Positions 1-12,604 of a DNA stretch of 64,000 nucleotides are shown one piece after another. Position numbers and translations under genes: made by a program. Origin of the DNA: Rhea pennata. Its lineage: Eukaryota; Chordata; Aves; Rheiformes; Rheidae. Numbering within the stretch: the first letter of the stretch is position 1; each line of letters starts with the position of its first letter. Where the stretch lies: contig NC_084669.1 of the NCBI RefSeq assembly GCF_028389875.1, positions 8,455,501 through 8,519,500 on the forward strand, in the 5' to 3' direction. The notes beneath the pieces are model-generated. The model worked only from the letters and a program-made list of their open reading frames with translations, did not search any database and had not been told where the DNA came from.

Positions 1-1499
1 ACAAATGTACTGCCTTGGCAAATGTGTGTTAGCATTTATTTTGTCTCCAGTACTCTAAAATATAACTTCACCTGTACATTATACTTGTTACAATCAAGTG
101 AGGATTCAGAAAGTAAAAAGTCTGGTTGTTTAGAGCTTTATGTTTTACTTAAGAGCATAGTGGTGTGATCTTTGCTGTTGAAATCATAATCTGTATGAGT
201 ACAGCTACTGATGGCCTTCCTGTTAGCCTTCAATTTTAAACAGAAACTGCAAATCAAACAGGTTGATCCTTCCAGACAGAAAAACTACTACTTGCACATT
301 GCACTGTCACAGAAACACAAATAACTAATTCTTTGCACTTCTATGTTTTCTGCCATCAAATCAAGATTTTGCAAAGCTGGCAGAAGCCAACAAAGCTTTA
401 AAGTACTCCTTTCAGCTTGGCAATTATTATAACAAAGGGAGTCTGCTGCAACAGAGAAGTTTGAGCAAAGACAAGGTAAAGCACAAATTCTGTATGCTTC
501 ACTTTTGAGCCACCTTTGAGCCTTGCAATTTTAAAGGCTCCATTTTGAAAAATTGAATTAATTTGTAAAACAAAATAATTTATATCTAGTACAACATTAG
601 TAATACCAGTGGCTCAGTAGTGAAGAGAATTTTGGACTATCAAGTTAGTAGGCACTCCTTTGATGGGACCTGCAGAGGCACAGCAGAAAGCAGACTGTAT
701 AAAATTGTATTCAAGTAAATGAGAACACCTATACAACAATATGGTTCATGTGTCCATAGCAGAAATTTACTTAAAATACTTCAATTTCTCAAAAAAACCA
801 CCAATGCCCCCCAAAAGCCAAATAAAACAACCCCTAGTCCTACAGTACTACAGAAGTTTGGTAATGATTTTGCATACCTGCTCTAGCTAGGTTTCTCTAG
901 ATCTTGGCATAGTAGCTCATCCTGGGTGCACTTGTGACTCTGAAAGCTCTGCTGACAGTAACAACCTGAGCAGGTTAAAGACATGCTGCCAAATTGAGGT
1001 ATTAACACTTGGATTTGAAGGTCTTTTCTTCTCCTAGGAGTACAAATGTTTAGGAAACATTTAAATTAGTATTGGAAAAGCAGAAATGGTCATCTGGGTA
1101 AAACTGTTGAGGTAAGAAAAGGATGTAAACTGAGAATGTGAAACATTACGAGTACATATAATCCACATATAACCCACAGGAACTCAAAATGCAGCATGGG
1201 GAATGGGAACAACTTGGTGGGTATAAAAACTTTAAAAGGTTATAGTAGGAGACAGTCTTGTCTGAGCAAAGTGTCAAATTAAACATATGTGCTACAGATA
1301 AAAATTATAAGGGAATCACTGAGGAGCAGTTAAAAACAGTTTTGAAGCTTTGCAATATTTGTATATGAAATGAACATATGATACTGATAAGAAATGTAAG
1401 ATAATCAAAAATATAGTATGAACATGCTCAAGAAACTAGCAGAAAAATTCCAAGAACAAAGACTATGACATGGCCTGGTGAAAGTAGTTGGAAAGTGAT
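1..1499. other. unique AT-rich sequence, no gene seen
   Basis: No reading frame of note, no tRNA-like fold and no recognisable repeat tail was seen here. The sequence is plain AT-rich DNA without long homopolymers. The end of the stretch is uncertain, because the decayed LINE that follows has no sharp 5' boundary and its endonuclease part could extend into it unrecognised. Confidence 0.5.
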
Positions 1500-2815
1500 C
1501 AGAATCAACATCCAAAAAGGACTGAATGTCTTCTGAACCTGGATCAGTTTCATGATATTGAATCAAAAGAGATTAAGCCAAAATTTGAACGGCCTGGTGA
1601 AGAGGACAGAGCAGAACAGGAATGCTGACATCTGAGAGTATTCAAGGAAGAATCTGTGTCTGGAGGAAAGGATATCAATTTCTTTCAAATCTGATAAACA
1701 ATGAAAATTGAAATCTCTTATTTACAAAGAATGAAATTATAGAGGAATGGACGGGAGTACTTTAATGAGCTGCTTAATGATAAAACCAATAAAGGTGAAC
1801 AGCAAATGGTCATTTTTCATGCAGCTGAGCTGTTTGTGGAACTCAATTCCGATGAGATCCAAGAGGCAATTAAAAGCCTTGGAAGAGCTAAGCACCAGGT
1901 GTTGACAGGGTGCCCATTAAATTACTAAAAGCAGGAGGAGATAAGTCAAAGCCTGTACAGAGTAATTTTGTTGATTTCAGCGATTTGAAAAAGTTGCACA
2001 GCAATAGAATGCAGTTTTCAATAAATGGAATGTAAAAGCTAGTGTAGTGCCTCTCTTTTTTTTAAATTCTAAGCTCTCAGAAAGTTTTACTTTTTAAAAT
2101 AAAATACATCTAAAACAGGGACAATCCTGTAAAACCAGTGGGTATTCTTGAAAAAAGGAGATCAACCAAATATTAAATATTTTAATGAGATATTTGTTAA
2201 AAAAGAATATAATCAGAATGCATACACAGATTTATAGGCTTTTAAAAAGTTTATGATGATATATCATAGCATTTGACATACTGGAAGGATTTAAAACCTC
2301 ATATTATTAGAAAGGTATGTTTGCTGTTGGCAATGAAGAAGACGATAGAGGACAAATCAGGAGTAAAATCTAGCCCGTTTAAGACATAGGCAGGATTAAG
2401 GCATAGAAATGTATCATCCCTAGTATTATTCAACATGATTAAAGGGGAACAATTACTGACTTTTTCAGACTACAATTACCATGAAAACAGCGGAGTACAC
2501 TGAAGAATCTATGGACCGAGCAATTGTGAATGAAGCAGAAAACATTGTATAAAGCCTGGACACTTGAGAGAGGCAAACGAACAAATAAGGTAAAAGGCAG
2601 ACATCTGGCAAATCTGATTAACCGAGGATATTAGTAAGTTGAATAGCTTATGCATGTACCTCTTATATGATTCATCAGCAATGGGCAAATGATGACCTTG
2701 ACAGCAGAAATTGAGAGCAAAGTATGTGGCAGTAAAAGATCTCTATTGTTGAAGAGCTGTGGAGTAAGAACCATTTAATACTTGTCAGCAAATGTTTCCT
2801 TTTTTTAATTATTCA
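1500..2815 (+). mobile_element. decayed RTE-like LINE, ORF2 relic
   Basis: This is a pseudogenised non-LTR retrotransposon reverse transcriptase, read across several frames. The motifs appear in the correct order. At 1758-1928 a 56-codon frame begins YFNELLN and contains DEIQEAIKSLGRAK, matching the LINE pattern 'E-V-AIKKLKNGKAPG'. One frame over, at 1910-1945, comes VPIKLLKAGGD (family form IPAELLKAGG). Near 2134-2175 is NQWVFLKKGDQPNI (form QAGFRKGRSTTDQI). Near 2236-2305 is FKK then VYDDIS and WKDLKPHII (form FKKAFDSIDR..LW..L...GI). Near 2399-2434 is GLRHRNVSSLVLFNMI (form GVRQGDPLSPLLFNI). At 2447-2475 is EQLLTFSDYN, where YADD has become FSDY. Near 2655-2745 is FISNGQMM then AEIESKVCGSKRSLL (form YLGSLIS-DG---EIERRI). 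The 'LLKAGG' and 'YLGS..DG..EI..RI' boxes fit the RTE clade rather than CR1. It is dead: many stops and frameshifts, a short gap between the LFN and YADD boxes, and no 3' end that I can define. Boundaries are approximate. Confidence 0.72.
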
Positions 2816-3345
2816 TCAAGTTGTGGTACAGAAAACTGAAACATTTAGCACTAAAAGATACTGAAACTAAATAACTGAGTAACTAAAATATACTTAGCAT
2901 TCATAAAGTGACTATTTGTAGTTTGTTAAAGAGCTCTGAGTACTCTTTAAATATTAATTAAGTAACCAATCTTCAATATTCCTGTGTCATTAGGAAAGTT
3001 AATTTTATCACTCCCAAGTATTCAGTTTGGAAACTTAAAGCAGGAAAATGATTTGCTAAATTCCAACCAACTATCTAGTAGCAGATCAAAATTGTCTACA
3101 TTAATACATTTAGAAAAACTTTATACCTCACGTGTTTTTTTGTGCTATTAGACACAAAATGGTGGCTTACAAAAATAAAAATAGATTTGATTTGTGAGAG
3201 GAAACTTTTAGGACACAGATTATTAGGGTAGAGTTGTCATAGGAAACATCCAGAGTAATTATCCTTAAAATTATCTTTCATAAATATATTTACTTTTTAT
3301 TCATATTCCATAATTGAATATGTTAAGAGCTTTAGAACTTCACAT

Positions 3346-3367
3346 AAAAAAAAAAAAAAAAAGGGGG
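3346..3367. repeat. poly(A)17 followed by G5
   Basis: A run of 17 A followed directly by five G. No AATAAA lies in a useful position upstream, and nothing upstream resembles a processed transcript, so I read this as a simple homopolymer rather than a retrocopy tail. Confidence 0.8.
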
Positions 3368-4166
3368 TTGTTTTTCACATTAACCAGTGAAAAATCACAT
3401 CAGAACAATGATCTTTGACAAATGTTGACCTGGAAAATAATGCAAAAAAACAAACAAACAAACAAAAAAACCCCTCAGACCTTCAGTGGAGTAAGATGGT
3501 TAAAGTATCTTCTAGGTATAGGAAGGTGTTAGAAGAGACCCAATACCTGTCACATCAATTTCAACCCTCTATTCAAATTAATGAACCAACGAAAACAAAG
3601 CATTTCTGACTCTCTCCACGTCCTTCTTTTCTTGCTATTGTCCGATAAAAAGTCTATTGGAAAAAAAGCATTTGAAAATCGGAAAAGGGCATAGCTAAGC
3701 ATTTTTTGATGATAACATCCAAGACAGAAAGGTAAACAGTTACTAAAGAGTAACAGTTCCCTCAAACCCCAAATTCATATAAGCTTTCCTTATTATTAGG
3801 TCAGGCCTTAATTTAGCACTTAAAAAATGTTACGGGAAAATATACTAAAAAATAAAGGTATGTACATTACCTTATGTACTCTGGTCTTACGCAGTCTTGG
3901 TCATGCTGAAGATACTGATAGCAAACTGATAAATCCCCTAAACAGTATTATCTATACAGCATTTCAAACAAGATATCATTCTATATCATCACTGATAAGG
4001 ATAAAGGCATTTGAGGCTTTATCTCTGTAGAATTAACCACTGACACACACACACATTGTCACTGATTCAATTAAATTCTTTATACAATCCACGGCAATTT
4101 GTGAGAATCTCATATGGAAGAGAAGAAAAATCTCTTTAGACCCTATAGGAAGCACATTTTTTTTTA

Positions 4167-4210
4167 ATACACACACACACACGTATATACACACACACTA
4201 TATATATATA
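4167..4210. repeat. compound (AC)n/(TA)n microsatellite
   Basis: An AC run, a GTATAT interruption, a second AC run and then a TA run. Bases 4167-4198 alternate purine and pyrimidine without a break (32 nt), a pattern able to adopt Z-DNA. A shorter (AC)n lies just upstream at about 4042-4055. Confidence 0.9.
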
Positions 4211-7200
4211 AATGGTGTTACGTAGTTGGTTTCACAGCTGATCTAAATCAGAATAATATCTGAGATTCCTCACAGAGATTTTTCTATTTGTTCATAATTT
4301 CCATATTTGCTTTCTTACTTGAGAAAGAAGCAAGTTTTGAACACAACTGAAGTGGTGCAAAGAGATTTTTTTTAACCCAAACACAACTTAGCCTGAGGTC
4401 AAGACCACCATGCAGCTTGAAGGACAGTAAATCTCAGGTGTGTTGCTAAAATTTCAAGTAAATCCTGATTTTGTTCACATATTGATTTTTACTTCATAAA
4501 TGTTTGTAGCTATTTGGCCATATAACATAGATATATAAGGATACATTTTGGAAATGAAATGGAGGATTAAAAACAATATATGGCTCTGAATTATACAAGC
4601 ACAGGTTCTACAAGGTCTGCTTTTGACAACCTTGTTCTGGTTAGTTAATATTTAAGCAAATACAGCTGAAAACAATATGGGACATCTTGGCCAGCTGTAA
4701 GCAGTGGGAATTTTGCTGCTGGGGTCTGTGGAATCAGGATTATTCCAAACATGTAAATTTCCTTAGGTATTCTGTACCTTACTGTAAAGATGAGCTCAAA
4801 TAAGCTTTGGTTAATTATAGCTTTTTCAGGAAATGTTGCATCCTACAGGCTGAAAAACTAAAGTTAATTTATATAATTTTTTTGCAGTAATGATGTCAAG
4901 CGACCTGGATAGGACAACTCTGCACAACAGAAAGAGAAGGAGTGCTAAATACCTTTAACAGAGACTTCCTTTATTGTCAAGAAACCTTTCAGAAGCTTTT
5001 TTAAAAAACTGGAAATGATATTAGCTACATAATGATTTTGTAATTTGGATTAACACTGTCAGAGTTTCTATGCATGAGGAGTGACTATCCGTTAAAGTGA
5101 TCCCAAACTGAAATTCTTACCATCAGGATTCCAGCTCTGTATGTTAGATTATTTAGAAAATAATTATTGCTGAGGATTTTACACATAAAAACTCAATGTC
5201 CAGAAGTGAACTTCGCCAAATGTTTCTTATTTGTGAGGATGGGAGGGCATTCAACTTATAAAGACAGCAATTAGCTAGGAAAATTTTAAAATCAGGTAAA
5301 TCTGAATGTTCCTAGTTAATGGTATCTTCATGTCTTAAAATTTCTAGAATTGGACTTTAGGTTTTAGATGTAATTTATGTGCTCAAATTATATTTTAGTA
5401 GTTCCAGGGCTTTATATAAGTATACATGTTAAGAAAGGAACTGAGAGACTGGTGGATCCATGCTATCATGGATGTTCTGTCTTATATTTTGAATAGTAAT
5501 TCAGAGCTGCTAAGTTTCCCTCTGCAGAATCAGTACACTGAGCGGGTGGGGGTATAATCCTGACAACTAAAATTTCACTAGGGGGTGACTTTCCAGAACA
5601 GCATTTAAGTTTATTTTTCATCCAACATAAATCACACTAGGGCTAACACAGACCATTCAACATTTTCTGACTCTAAGAAAAAGTTCAAAAATTAAACTTG
5701 GAGAACAAGGTTTAACAAAACTGGCTTTCTCATGAAGTGATCATAATGCGACAGTTGATAAAACCTCTCATCTGATTTACAGTGGTCATTATTAAAGAGT
5801 TAGCATTTGCCAACAACTGACAGGATGTAGCTATTAGATATATTACACTATTTTTGCACCTTTAAAATAAAAAGAAGAAACAGTTACTCTGAAACTTCAT
5901 TTTGAGAAGTGTTGGCAAACTTCTAGTATTTAATCATGATGATTATATAAATATTTTTCTTTGTTTATTTTATTTTTCTATGTCTTTAATAATTTTCATG
6001 CAATCAGGGATCCCAGGAGAAGAAAGATACATGAGGAAAAAACATTGTTAGAGTGAATGAAAACGCTGAATGCTCCCATGACAAGCATGCTTTTCTTGTA
6101 ACATTTTTAATTTTTAACATAATAAAATGGCTAATAGCTATTTGCCCATCTCAAGTGCTGCAATAAGATATTTTAATCCCTTTAACAGTTAGATTTGCTT
6201 TTCAAGTCATGTCAAACTCCAGTTGAGATACAGGTGCATACATCCTTTTTTGAGGTAAGTACAGTCAAAATAACTGCTTTACAGGAATACATGGCCTGTC
6301 TGTGTACAGAGGTCTCTGGTACATTTGCCAAACACACACTGTATATCTCTTATGCAAAATGTTTAGGTTGAGGATAACACAGAGTTTGGAAAATATTCCA
6401 GACAAGTGATTCCTTCCTTTTCTTAAGTATGTTCACCATATAAACCAGTTCTACTGGTTTACTTTCATTTTAGCAGATCAACATTAAAACTGACAGAAGA
6501 CCATTTTTCCAATATACAAAGCAGCACTGATTAAAAGTTCCCGACAGAAGCTTTAAAAAAGAATTATTTAAGTTTTAAGATATAAGAGATTGAGGTCAGA
6601 ATAGTCAAGAAAAGTTACTAGATTGTGATGGCATTATTTTAGGATAATAATCTTATTTTAAGATATGAAAATACTGAAACAACCATGCCATAAGAAATAA
6701 TTATATCATAGTTCATAAATGCATAATTTATCAAACAATACAGCAGTCATGGTTAGATGCAACCTAATATTTCTGTATAAGATATAACTACATACTGTAC
6801 AATCGTTCCTTTTTATAGTCATTTTTTACATTTAGTCCTCATCCAAATTAAGCAGAATACTTCTATGTATGAATGGTATTATGAAATAAACACAACTCAC
6901 AACAGGGCTTTATTACGGCTACTGCACCACCATGGCATGCAAGTAACTATGTTGTCAACTATAAACAGTAAAATGTCATCATCTTCTTGAAATAAAAAGC
7001 AAATGAAAAATACAGATATAGTAGTAAACATCAATTATCTTTTTATATCTTTCATATTTACCAAAAGTCTGTCATTACATGAGGCATTTATACATCTGTA
7101 TCACTCTCCTGCATGAGTATAGTGGCAAATTTGGAGCTGAGAAACTACACTTTCAACAAGATCTTATAAAACTCCTGGTTTCATATTGTACTGCCATCAA

Positions 7201-7242
7201 TGTGTAATGCATAAATTAGAACATGACATGTCTGCTACCTAC

Positions 7243-7278
7243 CCTTAGAATTCTCTTGATGTTTCACATATTCATGAA
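7243..7278 (-). other. weak candidate 36-nt micro-exon
   Basis: On the minus strand a pyrimidine-rich tract (TCTTTTTCTTTACTCACAG) ends in a good acceptor directly before 36 bases that stay open, followed by a GTAGGT donor. The 36 bases read HEYVKHQENSK in the open frame, with two bases of a split codon at the start and one at the end, so the exon would keep phase. The residues match no family I recognise. Splice-like signals of this quality occur by chance in 64 kb, and no partner exon can be joined with confidence, so this is only a candidate. Confidence 0.15.
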
Positions 7279-8566
7279 CTGTGAGTAAAGAAAAAGACTG
7301 AGGGTCATTAAAGCTGTTGGTTAGATTTTCTGTTGTGGTGATCAAGCCCCCAAAAGCTTGTAAGACTAATATTGAATAGAAAGGAAACTCTTTCATCTGC
7401 TTTTTGTTGCTGAGGTCCAATAATGGATGTCAGATTTGAGAACCACTGCTGGAAACAACTTGGATTTTTAATACTTATTTATTTCATTTTTGATATGCAG
7501 GATAATTCTTTAACTGATACAAAAGTGAGGATGAGATGAAATTCTGCAGATAGGAGAAAAAAAAAATCAGAAAACCATACCTTATTATTAAATAAAGGTC
7601 AAAGTGCTGATTAGGTTCATTTCTTCTACTTAGAGGTCCAGACAATTTTCAGATATTAGAAAATTTCAATATTGAATTTAAGTAAGTTAAACTCTCCTTA
7701 GACTTGTAGTCTTGGAGACAGCTTTGGAAAAAACAGCAAACTTGATTGCCAAAGAGGCTTTTCCATGCTCAATCAATTCTGATAATGAGTTAGCTGGCAT
7801 AAAAGACTGACATGCACTTTGTAAAATATCTCATTCAGAATTAAAAAAAAAAAAATCTTATGAATAGAAACATGAAAGCCCACCCATCATTCTGCTGTAG
7901 CCCAGATTATATTTCTTAGACTTCTGCAACATAAAAAAGAACATGAAATGCTCAAATCAAGCTTTTATATAAAATGATCATTTAAATACTATGTGTGGTA
8001 TTCTCAGCTGTACCTACCTACTGATTTCAAAAGCTGCCTAACTATTTGAGGAAATGATAAAAGAACACCTAAATCCAAATGATCCTCTTTAGTTCCTGCT
8101 TACTAGAAATACATCTTAATGTTGATTATAAGGAAAGAACTGTACAAGTCTCATTATTACATTAAGCTATACAAAAATGTCCTGTATTTTTCTGGAATTT
8201 GCTTTATTTTTAGTTATACAATTTCCTTCTACTTTACAAAACAATGTACAGTTTTTCCTAGTTGTATTCAAGGATTTTCCCTGCTTTGATATGTTCAGGA
8301 TTAAGGACACTAGGTATTTTATTTCATATTTTGCTGATATCAGAATCCACTGTTTTTATTAAAGCTCATTAAATATACTCATACCTACCACAAGTTTGTT
8401 CTGCTTTGGGGTATAGTAGGCTGCTAGCGAGATTATAACAGACAACATTACCTCATACGTTCATTCATAGGTTTGCCTCCACAAAAACTGAGGCTGTAGT
8501 ATAGCTTTCAATGGAAGCCATTTAAAAAGAAAACATTACAGAATATACATTTGCAGTTTTTGGATC

Positions 8567-8691
8567 TCAGACACAAGTTCCTTGACGTGTTGAAAGGTGA
8601 TGTTTTCGATTTCTGACTCCTGAATTCTTATCTTTACAGTCCGCAGGCTTCTGTTGTGAAATGTCTATCAGTGCACTTGCAATTGCAAGAC
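8567..8691 (-). other. weak candidate terminal exon
   Basis: On the minus strand a strong acceptor (pyrimidine tract TTTTTCCTTTATTTATCTTACAG) is followed by a frame of 41 codons ending in TGA. The frame includes SQQKPADCKDKN and RKHHLSTRQGTCV. A second frame over the same bases is open to about 8530 and looks like a short amphipathic helix (TVKIRIQESEIENIT, then KELVSEIQKLQ), but it would need a different and weaker acceptor. Two open frames at once argues against strong coding constraint. I recognise neither product. Confidence 0.15.
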
Positions 8692-11385
8692 CTGTAAGAT
8701 AAATAAAGGAAAAACAATATTTAATGCCTAGTTTTTCTGAGAAAATTTCCACAGCAGTGTGATGGTTCCTTTCACATCCAGTTTTTATACCTTCCCAGAA
8801 ATCATCAACTTTCTTTCTGAGCTAGATGTCAAATTCTCACTTTCTAAAATTCTACTTGATAACAGCAAAGAAATGGAGGAAGAAAAAAGTACAATTAAGA
8901 CAATAGACTGGGAATCAGAATTCAGTTCCATTTCAATCTTTTATTGATCAGCTGTGTGACCTTAGCTTTATCTCTCTTTATCAGTTTTCTTGGCTATGTG
9001 GAGTAGGAGCTATCTGTGATATACAGACACCACAGTTAAGACAAAGTTATAGCCTTGAATACTTCTCTTTGCAACGTATGTGCTGTCCTAACTTCAGAAT
9101 GTGCAAGTATTAGTATTTACCACAAATAAAAAGATACACAAATACTCCAGAATGTGTGGACTTGAAACAGAGAGTGAAAAGTGCTGGTATCGGCCTGTAT
9201 AAACTCTAAACATTGACAACTCACCAAAACTCTTTTCCAAGTTCCAGTTGTTCCAAGTTGTTGATATTGCATGACCTTTTATAATCTGAACAGAATATTA
9301 CACAGAGTGTGGATAGACATGCATAAGAAATGAGCAGTTTAAGAACTTACTCTTCCATTTGCTTGTTACAGCACATTTGCTAGAAATTATTGACTTCTCA
9401 ATTGAAATGTTGTGATTGACAGTATGCTTAACTCATGATAATCCTTTGGAATAATCTTTAAGCTCACACAGGTGATATTGTAAAGAAGCAGATTAGGACT
9501 ATTCACATCATCCAAATGTTCTACTCCATCATGGCTGCAAGAAAACCACAAGAGCCTTATCTGCAAAAGCATGTCTCCATATCACCATAGTGTAGGCAAA
9601 GATGGTACTGGTTCTCCATATAGCCCAAATATCTTAGTCTCTCACCAATAACAATGTTACTCCACAATGAAACCTTTTAAAATATGTTTCACTATGTTTG
9701 ACAGTGTATATTCCAAGTCATGCACTTTCTCCAGTACAGAATCCAAATTAGGCAACACCTATTTTTCATGCATCCCCTCATTGCAACACTTATCTACCAC
9801 AAGCTTTGCAAAAAATATTTTTCAGTTACATGTGTTTCTAAAGGTTTCTCCTTGAACATACGATATATTGTCTGAAATGGTCCAGGTTTCCATTATCTTG
9901 GAAATTCTGTGCTAATGCAAACTGTAACTTTATTTTTCCTACTTTGCAAAAATGTTGCAAGAATTTGAACATAGAGCTCTTTGAAAATGCACAGCACTAT
10001 ACTATAAAATATTAAGTACAATTATCAGTGCTGCATTTCAGGATATGTAAGAACCAACATTAATTAAGTCTTTTTAATTAATTAAGTATTTTTTCTCACA
10101 TATACATATATATTTCCTGATGTTAGCTAGTGATTCCTTAAACTGGACTTTAATAAATGAAATTAAAAGATATCTCTGAGGCATCTTTAAAATATCAGCA
10201 ATATCTTGTAGTAGTGAATCCAAGGATAAAACTTAAACAACATTTGGATGCTAGCTTACATTTGATTCTTTAACAGCTAGGCTTAGGAAGTATACTAAAT
10301 GGAATATATATTATAAGAAAAAGAGGTTTTCCAATTTTATTTTGTAAGTTTTTTTCAAAAATGCTTGGATGCACAATACTAACCCCATTTTACATAACAA
10401 TTAACAAAAAGGAAAAACTTTTTCCTTCAACTTTAATGCTGCATACTGGGACATGCTGGCATGCTGTTAGAGTTCCATTAAAATTGGGTCACTCTAGAAG
10501 ATCATTTTTCAAAACTTCACACAAATCATCTGATGAAATTCACTTATTATGTTCTCTAAGCCCAGCATAGTTCCTTGTTATCAAAGCAATACAATTAATG
10601 AGGGGAACAATTCATTATTTCAGAGTGGCGGTCTAAAGGAATTTCATTTACCAAGTCAAGCTGATACACAAACACTGCAGGCAAGCAGGATTTGCATCAA
10701 AAAACAGAAGATTTGATAAAAATGCTGTGGTTTAAATATTCATTAAAAAAAGGACTTTACCTTTATTTTATAGTTTCATTACTAAACAACAAATCTTAAT
10801 GTATTTATAGTCATTAAAGCTGGAATTGTAAATCCCATAGCACTCAGTATCTGTTACCATTGCTTATTTAATTTACCTGCCTTCCCTGAATGCTGCCATT
10901 TAAATATCCTCTATTTGAACTCTTACTTGCCGAACCAGTCCAGGATCTTTGGTTGCTTCTGACTCTCGAGTAAGGTGGCCATAAGGAAAAGTTCAGTCAG
11001 TATGCTTCCCACATGGAGAATCAATGGGTCACCTCTAACAGTCTGGATATTCAAGCCTAGCTGCAGAACCAGACCTATTTAAGTCTAGTTTGCTTTTCTT
11101 TTAAATGTTATAGAAACAACCTGACCTAGTTCTGTGCAGCTAAAACAATCTCTACCTTATTTTATAAATAGGTATGGAAAGATCATTAAGAAGTGAGCCC
11201 AGTCAAATACATATGTGGAAAGTATATTTTTGTAAGAGATAATTGCTTTCCACAATGAGAACACTAGAGAAACCAATATGAATGTGGTTATCTTTAGCAG
11301 AACTATTGTCTTTCCTAATGGAAGTTAAATGGTAATAGTTTATTTTCAGGAAGTAACTGCCTAATCATAAAATTACTGGTGTGTG

Positions 11386-11387
<2 letters not shown>

Positions 11388-11416
<29 letters not shown>
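11388..11416. repeat. poly(T)29
   Basis: An uninterrupted run of 29 T. On the minus strand it is poly(A), but nothing on its 5' side on that strand resembles a processed transcript, so a retrocopy is not supported. Confidence 0.9.
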
Positions 11417-11420
<4 letters not shown>

Positions 11421-12465
11421 TTATGCAAAGCAATTAATAAGTACAGGAATAAAATATAGCACGTGAAATGAGATTGCCTTGAAAAGCGCATTCCCGATTT
11501 ATATACAAACAGCACTTTAACTCTGCATTTGAACAAAAGCATCTGAAAAAGTCATTCATTTTGAGATGCTCTCCTCCCAGTCTCTGTAAAAACAGGCAGT
11601 ACTATATATTTTAATTTTCCAGCAAAACAGCTTCATTAGGCGTGAAAGGTTAATTGCAGGTTTAAGTGCAGTTCAGGGAACACTGCACGGGTCTGTAGTG
11701 AATAGCACAGACTGCTACAGGAAGGCTGAGTGCTATAAACTGTTTGCCCTGCTGAAATGTTTTACTACCTCATTTACTAACTGTCTTCTTTTACTGCTTG
11801 TATTTGTAGTTCTTCTAAACCTTTAATAGCCATAGTTTTATTTCACTGTAATCAGATTTAAATGGAAATACCCATGCTGGGATGTTTAAACGTTTTTCCT
11901 CTGATTGTATACAGCTACATTTGAACTGATGTAAGGCCACACTATCTCTCAAATAGAAAACCCAAATATTGAAGAAGTTAGTCTTACATGCTGGCTTGCA
12001 CATTTAAAGTCTTTTTTCCTCTCCTATTGTTCATTTTGATGAGAAATGCATTGAGTTCTTACTCTTCCTTTTGTTAAAATTAAAGGAACAAAGGATGTCC
12101 TGAGATTCATGGTTAAGCAGGTAACTGGAAATATTTTTTCAAGTTAAATGTGTATTATTGGGAGATAACACTTGGATAGATGTCTCCATTTGATTAAATG
12201 CTTTCACTGTCATAAATGTTTTCACTGTCAGGTGGAATCAGAACATTCAGAATGCTTAAGATGATAGTAAAATAACTAGAACTCAGGTACATGAATTTAA
12301 TTTGTTTGATATTTTAACTAAAATTACAATCGTTGCTTAAGCTTACTGGAAGCAAAGAAAATAAAATGACAGCTTCCATACAAAAAGACTTAAAGCAAAA
12401 AGGACAGGGCAAGCTGTACACTACTAAATAGCTTCACCCTTTAGCATCCAGCAGTATTTGTGTCA

Positions 12466-12604
12466 CTTAGAATCGTAGAATTGGTAAGGTTGGAAGGGAC
12501 CTCTGGAGATCATCTAGTCCAACCTTGAAGTGAGTGGCCCATATGGGGATCAAACCCACAACCTTGGCATTATTAGCACCATGCTCTAACCAACTGAGCT
12601 AAAC
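12466..12604 (-). mobile_element. tRNA-Ile-derived SINE with CR1 tail
   Basis: Read on the minus strand, bases 12604 to 12535 reproduce a tRNA-Ile(AAT) gene. They show an A box (TAGCTCAGTTGG), an anticodon-arm region with CTAATAA, a B box (GGTTTGATCC, with the usual CpG-to-TpG change from GGTTCGATCC) and a 3' end at GGGCCA. The first few bases of the acceptor stem no longer match. The head is followed by a CR1 3' tail (GGTTGGACTAGATGATCTCC, then GGTCCCTTCCAACC) that ends in two octamers of ATTCTRTG type at about 12466-12481. A tRNA-Ile head on a CR1 tail is the architecture of the SINE known from zebra finch (TguSINE1), in which the tail recruits CR1 reverse transcriptase. The head retains recognisable internal RNA polymerase III promoter boxes. 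No clear target-site duplication is visible. A functional tRNA is excluded by the degraded acceptor stem. Confidence 0.9.
12535..12604 (-). pseudogene. tRNA-Ile(AAT)-like head of the SINE
   Basis: This is the tRNA-related part of the SINE. D arm, anticodon region, T arm and 3' acceptor strand are in tRNA order and close to a vertebrate tRNA-Ile(AAT). The 5' acceptor strand is altered, so it does not pair with GGGCCA, and a CR1 tail follows where a Pol III terminator would be expected. Gene finders may flag it as a tRNA; it should be called SINE-derived. Confidence 0.85.

Larger units (their letters stand above)
2816..12465. other. unique AT-rich stretch, no gene supported
   Basis: About 9.6 kb of AT-rich DNA with simple repeats listed separately. 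Short open frames here (60-75 codons) have no recognisable domain and no codon pattern that sets them apart from chance. Two splice-signal-bounded frames on the minus strand (7243-7278 and 8567-8691) are listed separately as weak exon candidates. No CR1 tail, LTR or tRNA was seen. Confidence 0.5.

Noticed and set aside
12535..12604. functional tRNA-Ile gene
   Set aside because: The acceptor stem is degraded and a CR1 tail replaces the normal 3' flank, so it is a SINE head.
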